Shown: in pieces, positions 17,739 through 25,459 of the stretch
Position numbering within the stretch: position 1 is the first letter of the stretch
Layout of the letters: the number at the start of each line of letters is the position of its first letter
Assembly: GCF_001579845.1 (NCBI RefSeq)
Contig: NZ_CP007440.1
Coordinates: forward strand, 2,732,001-2,796,000
DNA: 64,000 nucleotides
Reading direction: 5' to 3'
Source: Rhodoplanes sp. Z2-YC6860
Lineage (GTDB): Bacteria > Pseudomonadota > Alphaproteobacteria > Rhizobiales > Xanthobacteraceae
Program-made: the position numbers and the translations under genes
The notes under the pieces: generated by a model
Database searches by the model: none
Told to the model about the DNA's origin: nothing
Seen by the model: only the letters and a program-made list of their open reading frames with translations

Positions 17739-18548
17739 TCAGCGTGCCGGCCCCGGAAAGAAAACATTGGTTCGCGCCTGATAATCCCGGAAGGCTTGTC
17801 CGCGCGTTTCCATCATGTGTTCTTCAAGCGGTGGAATTCCGGAAACATAGACCAGCAGCCAATACATGCATGCGGGTGCAGCCAAAGCGAGCCAGCCCGC
17901 CGGATAGCTTCCGCTCAACTCCACGGCGATGACCGGATAAGCCAGCCAGGCCAGCCATTCGAAGAAATAGTTGGGATGCCTGGACCACCGCCACAGCCCG
18001 ACATCGCAAACCGCACCACGGTTTTCCTGGTTTCGCGTGAAGGCCCGCAGTTGCGAATCCGCCAAGGTTTCACCGGCGATCGCGATTACAACAATCAGCA
18101 GTCCGGCAAGGTCCTGCGCCCGCAGACCCGGCACAGGGTTGTGCGCGGCGAGCCAAACGGACAAGGCCATGGGAACGGTCACCACCGCTTGCTTCTGAAG
18201 CAGGATCCACATCTGCCATGACGCGCGATCGCCCCATTGGTTGCGGAGCTTTGCGTAGCGCGGATCGTCTGCCCGGCTGGCCGATCTCCGCGCGATATGC
18301 GCTCCGAGACGGAGGGCCCAGGCAAAGGTCATGGCGGCGACCAGCCATTGCCGCGGCGCAATGAATGTCTCGCCCGGCAGGGACAGCAACGCGCTCGCAA
18401 CGCCCGTCCCACCCAGCCCAAATGTCCAGACGGTGTCGATCCATCCGGAATTGCCGGTGCGCTGTTCGACCGCCCAGGCAAGCGACATGATCAGCGACAG
18501 CGATGCCGCTATGGCGATCAGGCCGATGATAAGGGCGAGCGCGGTCAT
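17739..18548 (-). CDS. DUF1295 membrane protein (steroid 5-alpha-reductase-like fold)
   Basis: The protein has 269 residues and about seven membrane helices. The C-terminal signature of the family is present: GLWRWSRHPNYFFEWLAWL, followed by SGIPPLEEHMMETRGQAFRDYQ and R-T-N-V-F-F-P. Relatives reduce double bonds in lipids or methylate them with NADPH or SAM; the substrate here is unknown. The ATG overlaps the stop of the hydrolase gene (ATGA). It is the last gene of the rpoE-chrR operon, so it is probably co-induced with the regulator. A role in altering membrane lipids during oxidative stress is inference. Confidence 0.86.
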   Translation of the reverse strand: MTALALIIGLIAIAASLSLIMSLAWAVEQRTGNSGWIDTVWTFGLGGTGVASALLSLPGETFIAPRQWLVAAMTFAWALRLGAHIARRSASRADDPRYAKLRNQWGDRASWQMWILLQKQAVVTVPMALSVWLAAHNPVPGLRAQDLAGLLIVVIAIAGETLADSQLRAFTRNQENRGAVCDVGLWRWSRHPNYFFEWLAWLAYPVIAVELSGSYPAGWLALAAPACMYWLLVYVSGIPPLEEHMMETRGQAFRDYQARTNVFFPGPAR

Positions 18549-19492
18549 TGCCGCACGACCGCTGCCGTCGGACGGGCGGCGCTCGCGGGCGAAGATTTCG
18601 CACCGCCGACAAAAGCGTCGATCTCGTCCAACGCCGGAAAAAATCGTGACACGAATGGTGCAAAGGCCAGCAGGATCGAGATGTGGCCAAGCTTGGGATA
18701 GACAACTTCGGTCGCCACATTGCCGTTCGCGCGAAGAGCTGCGGCGAGCTTCTCCGAATTGCGAGGGCTGACCGTCGTGTCCGCGGACCCGGTGAGCAGC
18801 AGCGCGGCTGGCTTGTCGCCTTTGGCAGTGGAACTTGCGTCCTTGGCAAAGGTGATGGGTTGCGTCTGCGCGCGATTGTCGCCGCCGAAGATCACCTTCA
18901 GGTTGTCGTCCTTGAGCGGCAGGAAGTCATAGGGGCCGGACACCCCGATCAGGCCGGATATATCGCGCGACGGGCTGAGACCAACGCCCCGCAGCCATTC
19001 GTCGTCGAGCGCGAGCATCGCCGCGATATGCGCCCCGGCCGAATGACCCATGATGAAGATTCGCGAGGGATCACCGCCAAACGCGGTCGCGTTGTCACGC
19101 GTCCATCGAACGGCCTCCGCTCCGTCCTCAAGGAACACCGGAAACTTGACCTCGGGGTAAACCCGGTAATCCGGGACAATCACGACATAGCCCCGTGCGG
19201 CCAGCGTGGAGGCGAGAAACGCGTACATGTCCTTGGACCCGGCCTGCCAGCTTCCGCCATAGAAGAAAACCAGCACCGGCCGTGCCGTCATTCCGTGCGC
19301 CCGATAGACATCGAGGCGATGCCGCTCGCCCTGCGCGTAAGCGATGTTCGTGACGCGATCGTAGCTCTGCAATTTTGCCAAAAGATTAGGAACGAGCGCC
19401 GGGCTGAAAACCGACGCGGCGAGCAGGCCGACCACGCCGGCCGGCAAAAGCCAGGGCCACCGCAATCGCCGGCGCGTTTCGCTTTCCGCCAT
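18545..19492 (-). CDS. Alpha/beta hydrolase, membrane-anchored esterase type
   Basis: The protein has 315 residues. An N-terminal hydrophobic segment (WLLPAGVVGLLAASVF) precedes the hydrolase domain. The landmarks are VLVFFYGGSWQAGSK (oxyanion-hole HGG-type loop with Tyr instead of His), GHSAGAHIAAMLAL (nucleophile elbow G-H-S-A-G), and later LLTGSADTTV (Asp) and KLGHIS (His). This is the carboxylesterase/BD-FAE group. It starts 5 bases after the chrR stop and overlaps the DUF1295 gene by ATGA, so it is in the rpoE operon. It may act on lipids or esters; substrate unknown. Confidence 0.88.
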   Translation of the reverse strand: MAESETRRRLRWPWLLPAGVVGLLAASVFSPALVPNLLAKLQSYDRVTNIAYAQGERHRLDVYRAHGMTARPVLVFFYGGSWQAGSKDMYAFLASTLAARGYVVIVPDYRVYPEVKFPVFLEDGAEAVRWTRDNATAFGGDPSRIFIMGHSAGAHIAAMLALDDEWLRGVGLSPSRDISGLIGVSGPYDFLPLKDDNLKVIFGGDNRAQTQPITFAKDASSTAKGDKPAALLLTGSADTTVSPRNSEKLAAALRANGNVATEVVYPKLGHISILLAFAPFVSRFFPALDEIDAFVGGAKSSPASAARPTAAVVRQ

Positions 19493-19497
19493 TGCTG

Positions 19498-20133
19498 TTA
19501 GATTCTCACGAAGGGCTGCAGCATTCGGCCGATCCAGCCCTGGAACCGAAGCTCTCCTTGCAAGGCGACAAGGCAGATGCACTCGGCTCCATCTTCGATC
19601 ACCGGCGTGTGCTCGATGTCCTCATCGGCTTCATCAAAATCACCCTCGGCATAACGGCCACCTTCGTGCCGGAAGGCGCCTTGAATGATGCAGGTCCACT
19701 CCGTGCCTGTGTGCTTGTGATGCGGCAGCGTGGTGCCGGGCGCAGCCTTCAGCATGAAAACTCGGGTGCCGCCGGCGCCCTTGGTGTGAACGTCACGCCG
19801 ATGGATGCCGGGCCCGATCCAGCGCCAGGGTCCAAGTCCATAAGACGCAAGCGTGCCCGGAACGCCGGGAGCCGCAGCACCGCGGTCCGGTTTTTGCTGC
19901 GGTTGCTCCGAAGCGACGGCCGCCAGCGCGCGTTGCAGTGCGCCTGGCGTCATCGCGGCCGGCTGGATGTCGTCCAGCATTGTGCCGCCGACGCTTTCAA
20001 ACGTGCCCACAGCCTTCCGGCAAGCGGGACAAGTCAGGAGATGGGTCGCAACGGCCATGAGCTTGCCTTCGTCGAGGCCTCCCGCGGCACACGCTGCCAG
20101 CGTCTCGTCAGACGGATGATGCACGATAGTCAT
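19498..20133 (-). CDS. chrR: ChrR-type zinc anti-sigma factor with cupin domain
   Basis: The protein has 211 residues. His6, His31, Cys35 and Cys38 (HLLTCPAC) match the zinc ligands of Rhodobacter sphaeroides ChrR at the same numbers. The C-terminal cupin has His139, His141, Glu145 and His175, matching the second metal site with a two-residue shift. In R. sphaeroides ChrR holds RpoE inactive until singlet oxygen or related stress frees it, the cupin domain being needed for release. Here the gene overlaps rpoE by ATGA, the standard sigma/anti-sigma coupling. An orthologous role is very likely. Confidence 0.95.
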   Translation of the reverse strand: MTIVHHPSDETLAACAAGGLDEGKLMAVATHLLTCPACRKAVGTFESVGGTMLDDIQPAAMTPGALQRALAAVASEQPQQKPDRGAAAPGVPGTLASYGLGPWRWIGPGIHRRDVHTKGAGGTRVFMLKAAPGTTLPHHKHTGTEWTCIIQGAFRHEGGRYAEGDFDEADEDIEHTPVIEDGAECICLVALQGELRFQGWIGRMLQPFVRI

Positions 20134-20735
20134 GACCGTTCCTCGAGCCGCTCCCGCAGCCGCTTCATTGCCAATCGCAGCCGCGACTTGACTGTGCCGA
20201 GCGGCAAGCCCAGCGCAGTGGCAATCTCCGCGTGCGGCTTGTTCTCGAAAAATGACATGCGAACCACGCTGACCTGGTCGCTTGGCAGGTCCTGAAGTGC
20301 GCTTCGGACCCGCTCATCGCGCTCGTCAGCGAGCAGCGTTTCGTCCGGCGGCACAGGCGCCTCCGACGTCAACACGTCGTAGATCGCTTCCACGCTGACG
20401 CCGCTGCCCCGGCGAGCCCGGTCAATGCGAAGATTGCGGGCGATCGTGAATATCCAGGTTCCGACACCGGCTTTGGTTGGATCGAACATGGCCGCCTTGC
20501 GCCAAACCAACAACAGCGTCTCCTGGGCCATCTCTTCGGCGAGACCGGCATCCGATCCCAACCTGATCAGGAAGGCCTTGACCCGGGGGGCGTAGAATTC
20601 AAAGAGCCTCGTGAAGGCTTCCTTGTCAGCATCGCGAGCGATGGCCCGCACCCAATCGGCTGGCTCGCGTACGTCCGGTTGCAATATCGGGCTCTTACCG
20701 TTGATGCCGCCATGCCAGGTGCGGCCACCACCCAT
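20130..20735 (-). CDS. rpoE: ECF sigma factor RpoE of the ChrR-controlled group
   Basis: Region 2 is visible in AFTRLFEFYAPRVKAFLIRLG and ETLLLVWRKAAMFDP, with GTWIFTIARNLRIDRARR as region 2.4. Region 4 is seen in LPSDQVSVVRMSFFENKPHAEIATALGLPLGTVKSRLRLA. The 211-codon frame from 20765 cannot be right, because its ATG lies at or before the predicted transcription start of the promoter at 20771-20799. The start is therefore set at ATG 20735 (201 residues). A TTG at 20684 with a better-spaced purine tract is also possible. It is cotranscribed with chrR, the hydrolase and DUF1295 and probably drives its own promoter. Confidence 0.92.
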   Translation of the reverse strand: MGGGRTWHGGINGKSPILQPDVREPADWVRAIARDADKEAFTRLFEFYAPRVKAFLIRLGSDAGLAEEMAQETLLLVWRKAAMFDPTKAGVGTWIFTIARNLRIDRARRGSGVSVEAIYDVLTSEAPVPPDETLLADERDERVRSALQDLPSDQVSVVRMSFFENKPHAEIATALGLPLGTVKSRLRLAMKRLRERLEERS

Positions 20736-20770
20736 CCTTCTATCTGACTGTGCCGAGGCATGCATGCCCC

Positions 20771-20799
20771 TGATACGAGCAAATTGTCGATCTGGATCA
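20771..20799 (-). promoter_or_regulatory. RpoE-type promoter of the rpoE-chrR operon
   Basis: On the minus strand TGATCC (20799-20794) is followed by 16 bases and CGTA, with the -10 at about 20775-20771. It is back to back with the promoter at 20808-20836, the two -35 boxes being 8 bases apart. The predicted start near 20764 excludes the longest rpoE frame. Autoregulation of rpoE is known for this sigma group. Confidence 0.82.
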
Positions 20800-20807
20800 C
20801 GCCCGAT

Positions 20808-20836
20808 TGATCCAACCCGGGCGGTCGCTCGTATCT
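20808..20836 (+). promoter_or_regulatory. RpoE-type promoter of the oxidoreductase-DUF1365-methylase operon
   Basis: TGATCC at 20808-20813 is followed by 16 bases and CGTA, then TCT, giving the same TGATCC-N16-CGTATC pattern as the divergent rpoE promoter. The predicted start near 20843 leaves a 30-base leader before GTG 20873. This excludes the longer frame whose TTG start (20807) falls inside the -35 box. Confidence 0.82.
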
Positions 20837-20872
20837 CCAGTCAGCAAAACCGTCCGTGTCCAAGGAACTCGC

Positions 20873-22243
20873 GTGACAGAGCGTCATCCGCGCCGTCTCA
20901 AGATCGCCGTCGTCGGTACCGGAATTTCCGGGCTTTCGGCAGCGTGGCTGCTACATCGTGCTCACGACATCACGGTTTTTGAACGGGATGGCCGTATCGG
21001 CGGACATTCCAACACCGTCGACGTCACGACACCGACAGAGACCATCGCCGTCGACACCGGGTTCATCGTCTATAATGAGCCTGCCTATCCCAATCTGACG
21101 GCGATGTTTCGGCATCTTGGCGTGGCTACAGAACGCTCCAACATGTCTTTTGCCGTGTCGCTGGACTGGGGGCGGCTGGAATACGCGGGCACTGATCTCG
21201 CCGGGCTGTTCGCGCAAAAGCGCAATCTTGTCAGTCCGCGGTTCTGGTCGATGCTTTCAGACCTCAGGAAATTCTATCGCCAGGCGCCGCGCGATCTCGT
21301 GTTGCTGAACGATTCACAAGCGACGCTGGGCGAATATCTCAACAGCCGCGGCTATGGCGAAGCCTTCCGCGACGATCATCTTCTGCCGATGGCGGCTGCC
21401 ATCTGGTCGGCTTCGCCGGAAACCATGATGCAGTACCCCGCGGCGTCCTTCATCAGGTTTTACGACAATCACGGCTTGCTTCAGATCAGCGACTGCCCGG
21501 AGTGGCGAACGGTATCGGGTGGGAGCCGCAACTACGTGCGGCGGCTTTCCGCTCCGTTCGCCGAGCGCATCAAACACGGCGTCGGCGTCGCAGCCATCTG
21601 GCGCAGTGAGCATGCGGTGGAAATTCGCGACAGCGCGGGCCGCGCCGAACGATTCGATCACGCCGTCGTGGCGCTTCATGCCGATGACGCGCTGGCGCTG
21701 CTGCACGAGCCATCCCCTGAGGAGCGGGAATTGCTGGGTGCGTTTGCCTATAGCGACAACACCGCCGTCTTGCATTCAGACCCGTCGCTCATGCCTGGGC
21801 GGAAGGCAGCGTGGTCGAGCTGGAACTACATCGGTCCTGCCAGAAGCGATGACGAGAAAAGCTCATGCACCGTCACGTACTGGATGAACCGGCTGCAGAA
21901 CCTCGGCACTGACCAATCGCTGTTCGTCACACTCAATCCGTATCGGCCGCCGGCGCCGCAGCACGTCCTCCGGCTCGAACGCTACCAGCATCCGATTTTC
22001 GGCGTGGCTGCTTTGGCTGCGCAGAAAAGGCTGTGGTCGATCCAGGGACAACGCAACACGTGGTTCTGCGGCTCCTATTTCGGCTCCGGGTTCCACGAGG
22101 ACGGACTCCAATCCGGTCTTGCTGTCGCCGAAGCGCTGGGCGGCGTCCGCAGGCCCTGGGAGGTTGAAGATGAGTCCGGGCGGATTTTTCTTTGTAAGCG
22201 CGCTGCGGTGCCGGGCGCAACGCCGACGGATCGCGCGGCATGA
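20873..22243 (+). CDS. FAD/NAD(P)-dependent oxidoreductase (amine oxidase/desaturase-like)
   Basis: The protein has 456 residues from GTG 20873, which has AAGGA 6-7 bases upstream. The dinucleotide-binding fold is at residues 10-38 (KIAVVGTGISGLSAAWLL, then VFERDGRIGGHSNTVDV). The C-terminal FAD-binding strand holds NTWFCGSYFGSGFHEDGLQS and leads to the final helix. The layout is that of amine oxidases and phytoene-desaturase-type dehydrogenases. It is first in an RpoE-promoted operon with DUF1365 (ATGA overlap) and a SAM methylase of the cyclopropane synthase family. I infer oxidation of a membrane fatty acyl chain; this is not shown. Confidence 0.88.
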   Translation: MTERHPRRLKIAVVGTGISGLSAAWLLHRAHDITVFERDGRIGGHSNTVDVTTPTETIAVDTGFIVYNEPAYPNLTAMFRHLGVATERSNMSFAVSLDWGRLEYAGTDLAGLFAQKRNLVSPRFWSMLSDLRKFYRQAPRDLVLLNDSQATLGEYLNSRGYGEAFRDDHLLPMAAAIWSASPETMMQYPAASFIRFYDNHGLLQISDCPEWRTVSGGSRNYVRRLSAPFAERIKHGVGVAAIWRSEHAVEIRDSAGRAERFDHAVVALHADDALALLHEPSPEERELLGAFAYSDNTAVLHSDPSLMPGRKAAWSSWNYIGPARSDDEKSSCTVTYWMNRLQNLGTDQSLFVTLNPYRPPAPQHVLRLERYQHPIFGVAALAAQKRLWSIQGQRNTWFCGSYFGSGFHEDGLQSGLAVAEALGGVRRPWEVEDESGRIFLCKRAAVPGATPTDRAA

Positions 22244-23016
22244 GCTCGGCGCTTTATGTCGGGTCGGTGATGCACCGCAGGCTCAAGCCGAAGCGGCACC
22301 GGCTGCGTCACACAGTGTTCTGGATGTTGATGGATCTTGACGAGATCGACGTGGCCGACCGGAAACTCCGGCTTTTCTCCCGCAACCGCTTCAACGCCGT
22401 CAGCTTCTTCGACGGCGACCACGGCGAGCAGAGCGCGGAGCCCTTGCGTGCACAAGTGGAGCGCTATCTCGCGGCGGCCGGCATCGCGCTGGACAACGGA
22501 TCGATCCATCTGTTCTGCATGCCGAGAATCTTCGGCTATGGCTTCAATCCTTTGAGCATCTATTTCTGCCGGCGCGCCAACGGCGATCTTGCCGCCGTCC
22601 TCTACGAAGTCCGCAACACCTTTGGCGAGCGCCACAGCTATCTGCTGCCGGTGCAGGACGCCGATCCGGTGATCCGTCAAAGCTGCGACAAGGCCTTCTA
22701 TGTCTCGCCATTCATGGACATGGCGCTGCATTATGATTTTCGCGTTGCGCTTGCCGATGCCGCGATTTCAGTTGCGATCACAGCCTGCGACCAGCACGGC
22801 CCTGTCATCGTGGCTGCCCTGACAGGACGTCGGGCGGCTTTGACCGACTGGACGCTCGCCCGCCTGCTGGTTGGTGTCCCTCTGATGACGATCAAGGTGA
22901 CTGCGGCCATCCTCTGGCATGCCTTGAAAATGTGGCTCAAGGGCTTCGCTTTGAAAACACGACCGCCGCGGCCGGACCTTCCCGTCACAATAGTCAACTC
23001 CGGCAGGCGACAATGA
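22240..23016 (+). CDS. DUF1365 family protein
   Basis: The protein has 258 residues. The family pattern is visible: LYVGSVMHRRLKPKRHRLRH at the start, then NPLSIYFCRR, EVRNTFGERHSYLLP and AFYVSPFMDMALHYDFRV. No cofactor motif is recognised. DUF1365 genes regularly sit between an FAD oxidoreductase and a CFA-synthase-type methylase in proteobacteria. The gene overlaps both neighbours by ATGA, so production of the three proteins is tightly coupled. Function unknown; a role in fatty acyl modification is inferred from context. Confidence 0.88.
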   Translation: MSSALYVGSVMHRRLKPKRHRLRHTVFWMLMDLDEIDVADRKLRLFSRNRFNAVSFFDGDHGEQSAEPLRAQVERYLAAAGIALDNGSIHLFCMPRIFGYGFNPLSIYFCRRANGDLAAVLYEVRNTFGERHSYLLPVQDADPVIRQSCDKAFYVSPFMDMALHYDFRVALADAAISVAITACDQHGPVIVAALTGRRAALTDWTLARLLVGVPLMTIKVTAAILWHALKMWLKGFALKTRPPRPDLPVTIVNSGRRQ

Positions 23017-24236
23017 CCTCTCTCGAAGCCTCGGCGAGTGCACTAGCTCCGTCATCGCGCCTGCCGCTGTGGTCCATTGCCCGCCAGTTAATGGCAGCCC
23101 GGCTGAAAGCCGCTGGCGCGGGCTCGCTGTCCATCGCCTTTCCCGACGGCGGCATCATCCGCCATCAAGGCCGCGAGGCCGGCCCGGCCGCAGAGTTGTC
23201 CTTGCATCGGTGGCGCGCACTGTGGCGGCTTTTCAGCGACGGCGATGTCGGGCTGGCCCGCGCGTATTTGGACGGCGATTGCAGCACCTCCGATCTCAAG
23301 GCTCTGCTCATGTTCGGGGCCGCGAATGCGTCAACACTGTCGCGCGCACTTTCAAGCTCGAAGCTGAGCGTTCTTTGCAGTCGGGTCCGGCACCGCTTGA
23401 AACGCAACACCCGTCGCGGAAGCCGGCGAAACATTGCCGCGCATTACGACCTGGGAAACGAATTCTATAAGCCTTGGCTTGATCGGACGATGAGCTATTC
23501 GTCGGCGCTTTACACTGCGGGCGGCCAGTCGCTGGAGAGCGCGCAGGAGGCCAAGCTTGAGCGGATTGCCGCTCTGCTCGAACTCCAGAACGGCCACAAC
23601 GTGCTGGAAATCGGCTGCGGTTGGGGCGGGTTGGCGAAGCATCTCGCGGCGAAGCGAGACTGTTCGGTGACCGGCATCACGCTGTCCGTCGAGCAACTCC
23701 AGCATGCGCGTTCGTCCCTTGCCGGCTCCGGGACTCGCGTGGATTTCCAGCTTGCGGACTATCGCGACGTCCCAGGACGGTACGACCGCATCGTCTCGGT
23801 CGAAATGCTGGAGGCCGTGGGAGAGCGATATTGGCCTGTCTATTTCCAAAAGTTGCGCGACTCGCTCACCTCGGACGGTGTGGCCGTGCTGCAGGTCATC
23901 ACCATTGCCGACGGTGTTTTCGAAGAGTATCGCCGGCGTCCCGACTTCATCCAGCAGTTCATTTTCCCCGGCGGAATGCTGCCGACGGCGCAGGTCATCC
24001 GCGAACAGGCCGAGCGCGTAGGCCTGCGTCTCGAATTGCACCAGGATTTCGGCCCGAGCTATGCGACGACGCTGCTCGAATGGCGCCAGCGCTTTCTCTC
24101 TGCCTGGCACGGCATCGAGGCTCTTGGATTCGACGAGCGCTTCAGAAGGATGTGGGAGTACTACCTCGCTTATTGCGAGGCCGGATTCGACACCGGCGCG
24201 ATCAGCGTCGGTCTTTTCAAATTCCGTCCCTCATAA
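23013..24236 (+). CDS. SAM-dependent methyltransferase of the cyclopropane-fatty-acid synthase family
   Basis: The protein has 407 residues. The N-terminal 120 residues contain DGDVGLARAYLDGDCSTSDL as in Cfa proteins. The methyltransferase domain has HYDLGNEFYKPWLDRTMSYSSALY and the SAM loop VLEIGCGWGGLAKHLA. It continues with VSVEMLEAVGERYW and FIQQFIFPGGMLPT. The family methylates unsaturated acyl chains within phospholipids. In R. sphaeroides such a gene belongs to the RpoE regulon. The start at 23013 is set by the ATGA overlap with DUF1365. It could make cyclopropane or methylated unsaturated fatty acids; sequence alone does not decide. Confidence 0.9.
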   Translation: MTSLEASASALAPSSRLPLWSIARQLMAARLKAAGAGSLSIAFPDGGIIRHQGREAGPAAELSLHRWRALWRLFSDGDVGLARAYLDGDCSTSDLKALLMFGAANASTLSRALSSSKLSVLCSRVRHRLKRNTRRGSRRNIAAHYDLGNEFYKPWLDRTMSYSSALYTAGGQSLESAQEAKLERIAALLELQNGHNVLEIGCGWGGLAKHLAAKRDCSVTGITLSVEQLQHARSSLAGSGTRVDFQLADYRDVPGRYDRIVSVEMLEAVGERYWPVYFQKLRDSLTSDGVAVLQVITIADGVFEEYRRRPDFIQQFIFPGGMLPTAQVIREQAERVGLRLELHQDFGPSYATTLLEWRQRFLSAWHGIEALGFDERFRRMWEYYLAYCEAGFDTGAISVGLFKFRPS

Positions 24237-24275
24237 GGCCGACATGCCTCGCAGGGTGGCAGGATTCTACGGCTG

Positions 24276-25250
24276 TCAGCGCTGCTCCAGCCCGGCCTTC
24301 TCGCGCACCGCGCTCCACTTCTTGTATTCGGCGGCCACGAACTCGGCCCACGCTTCCGGCGTCGAGCCCTTCACGATCACGCCGGTCTTGGTCAGGCGGG
24401 ACTTCGTCTCGGGCTCTGCGAGAATTTCGTTCAACACCTTGTTGAGCTTTGCGACCACCGGCTTCGGCATGCCCTTCGGTCCGTAGAGGCCGTACCAGGT
24501 GGTGACGTCGTAGTTCGGCACCACGCCCGACTCCACCACGGTCGGAACGTCGGGCGCCGCCGGATCGCGATCCTTGCTGGTCACCGCCAGCGCACGCAAC
24601 TGGCCGGATTGCACCTGGCCGAGCAGCGCCGTCACGGTGTCGAACAGCACGTCGGTGTTCTTCGAGAGCAGCGCCGTGGTCGCCTCCGGCGTGGTGCGGT
24701 AGGGCACGTGCAGCATGTTGACGCCCGCAACCTGCTTGAACAGTTCGGCCGCCAGATGCTGGGTCGCGCCAAAGCCGGGACTGCCGAACACGATCTTGCC
24801 CGGCTCAGCCTTTGCGGCCGCAACCAGCGACTTGATGTCCTTGTAGGGATAGTCCGGCCGCACCACGACCAGCAGGCCCGCCACCGCGATCTCGCCGATC
24901 CACTCGAACGAATCGACCGGCTGGAAGCGGACCACCTTGGTCATCACCGGGGTGATGATCTGGCCCGCGGTCTGCACACCGAGCGTGTAGCCGTCCTTCG
25001 GCGCGCTCGCCACGGCCTCGTTGCCGAGGAGGCCGCCGGCGCCGGGCCGGTTCTCGACCACCACCGGCTGGCCGAGTTTCTCCTGCATGCGCTGCGCGAT
25101 GATGCGGCCGACGATGTCGGAGCCGCCGCCGGCGCCGAACGAGATGATCATCTTGATGGACTGGTTCGGATAGTCCTGCGCCGCGGCGGGCTTTGCGAGC
25201 CCGGCCGCCAACACGCACGCAGCCGCCATCGTGATCGTTCGAAGCCTCAT
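24276..25250 (-). CDS. Bug/TctC family substrate-binding protein
   Basis: The protein has 324 residues. A Sec signal (MRLRTITMAAACVLAAGLA) ends near AAA-Q. YPNQSIKMIISFGAGGGSD, the G-Q-P-V-V-V-E-N-R-P-G-A-G-G loop and PKDGYTLGV define the family. The start at 25250 follows GGGAGG. It converges on the methylase gene and diverges from another Bug gene at 25460 across 209 bases, making a back-to-back receptor pair. Ligand unknown and no permease in the window. Confidence 0.9.
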   Translation of the reverse strand: MRLRTITMAAACVLAAGLAKPAAAQDYPNQSIKMIISFGAGGGSDIVGRIIAQRMQEKLGQPVVVENRPGAGGLLGNEAVASAPKDGYTLGVQTAGQIITPVMTKVVRFQPVDSFEWIGEIAVAGLLVVVRPDYPYKDIKSLVAAAKAEPGKIVFGSPGFGATQHLAAELFKQVAGVNMLHVPYRTTPEATTALLSKNTDVLFDTVTALLGQVQSGQLRALAVTSKDRDPAAPDVPTVVESGVVPNYDVTTWYGLYGPKGMPKPVVAKLNKVLNEILAEPETKSRLTKTGVIVKGSTPEAWAEFVAAEYKKWSAVREKAGLEQR

Positions 25251-25459
25251 GGTTCCTCCCGGCCGGCGATATGGTTTTTGAGAGCGCCGTTGTCCTCATC
25301 CTAAAGGGCGGAACCGGGAGGGGGAATATGTGGCGGCGCGTCGCGGCCCTGCGACGAAAGTGGCACCGGGTCTGACGCGACGCAGCACGGGCCGCGGCTT
25401 TCCCTCCTTCGAACGCGTGATACAGTCCCGCACAACCAGAAAACGAATCCGGGAGTGGA

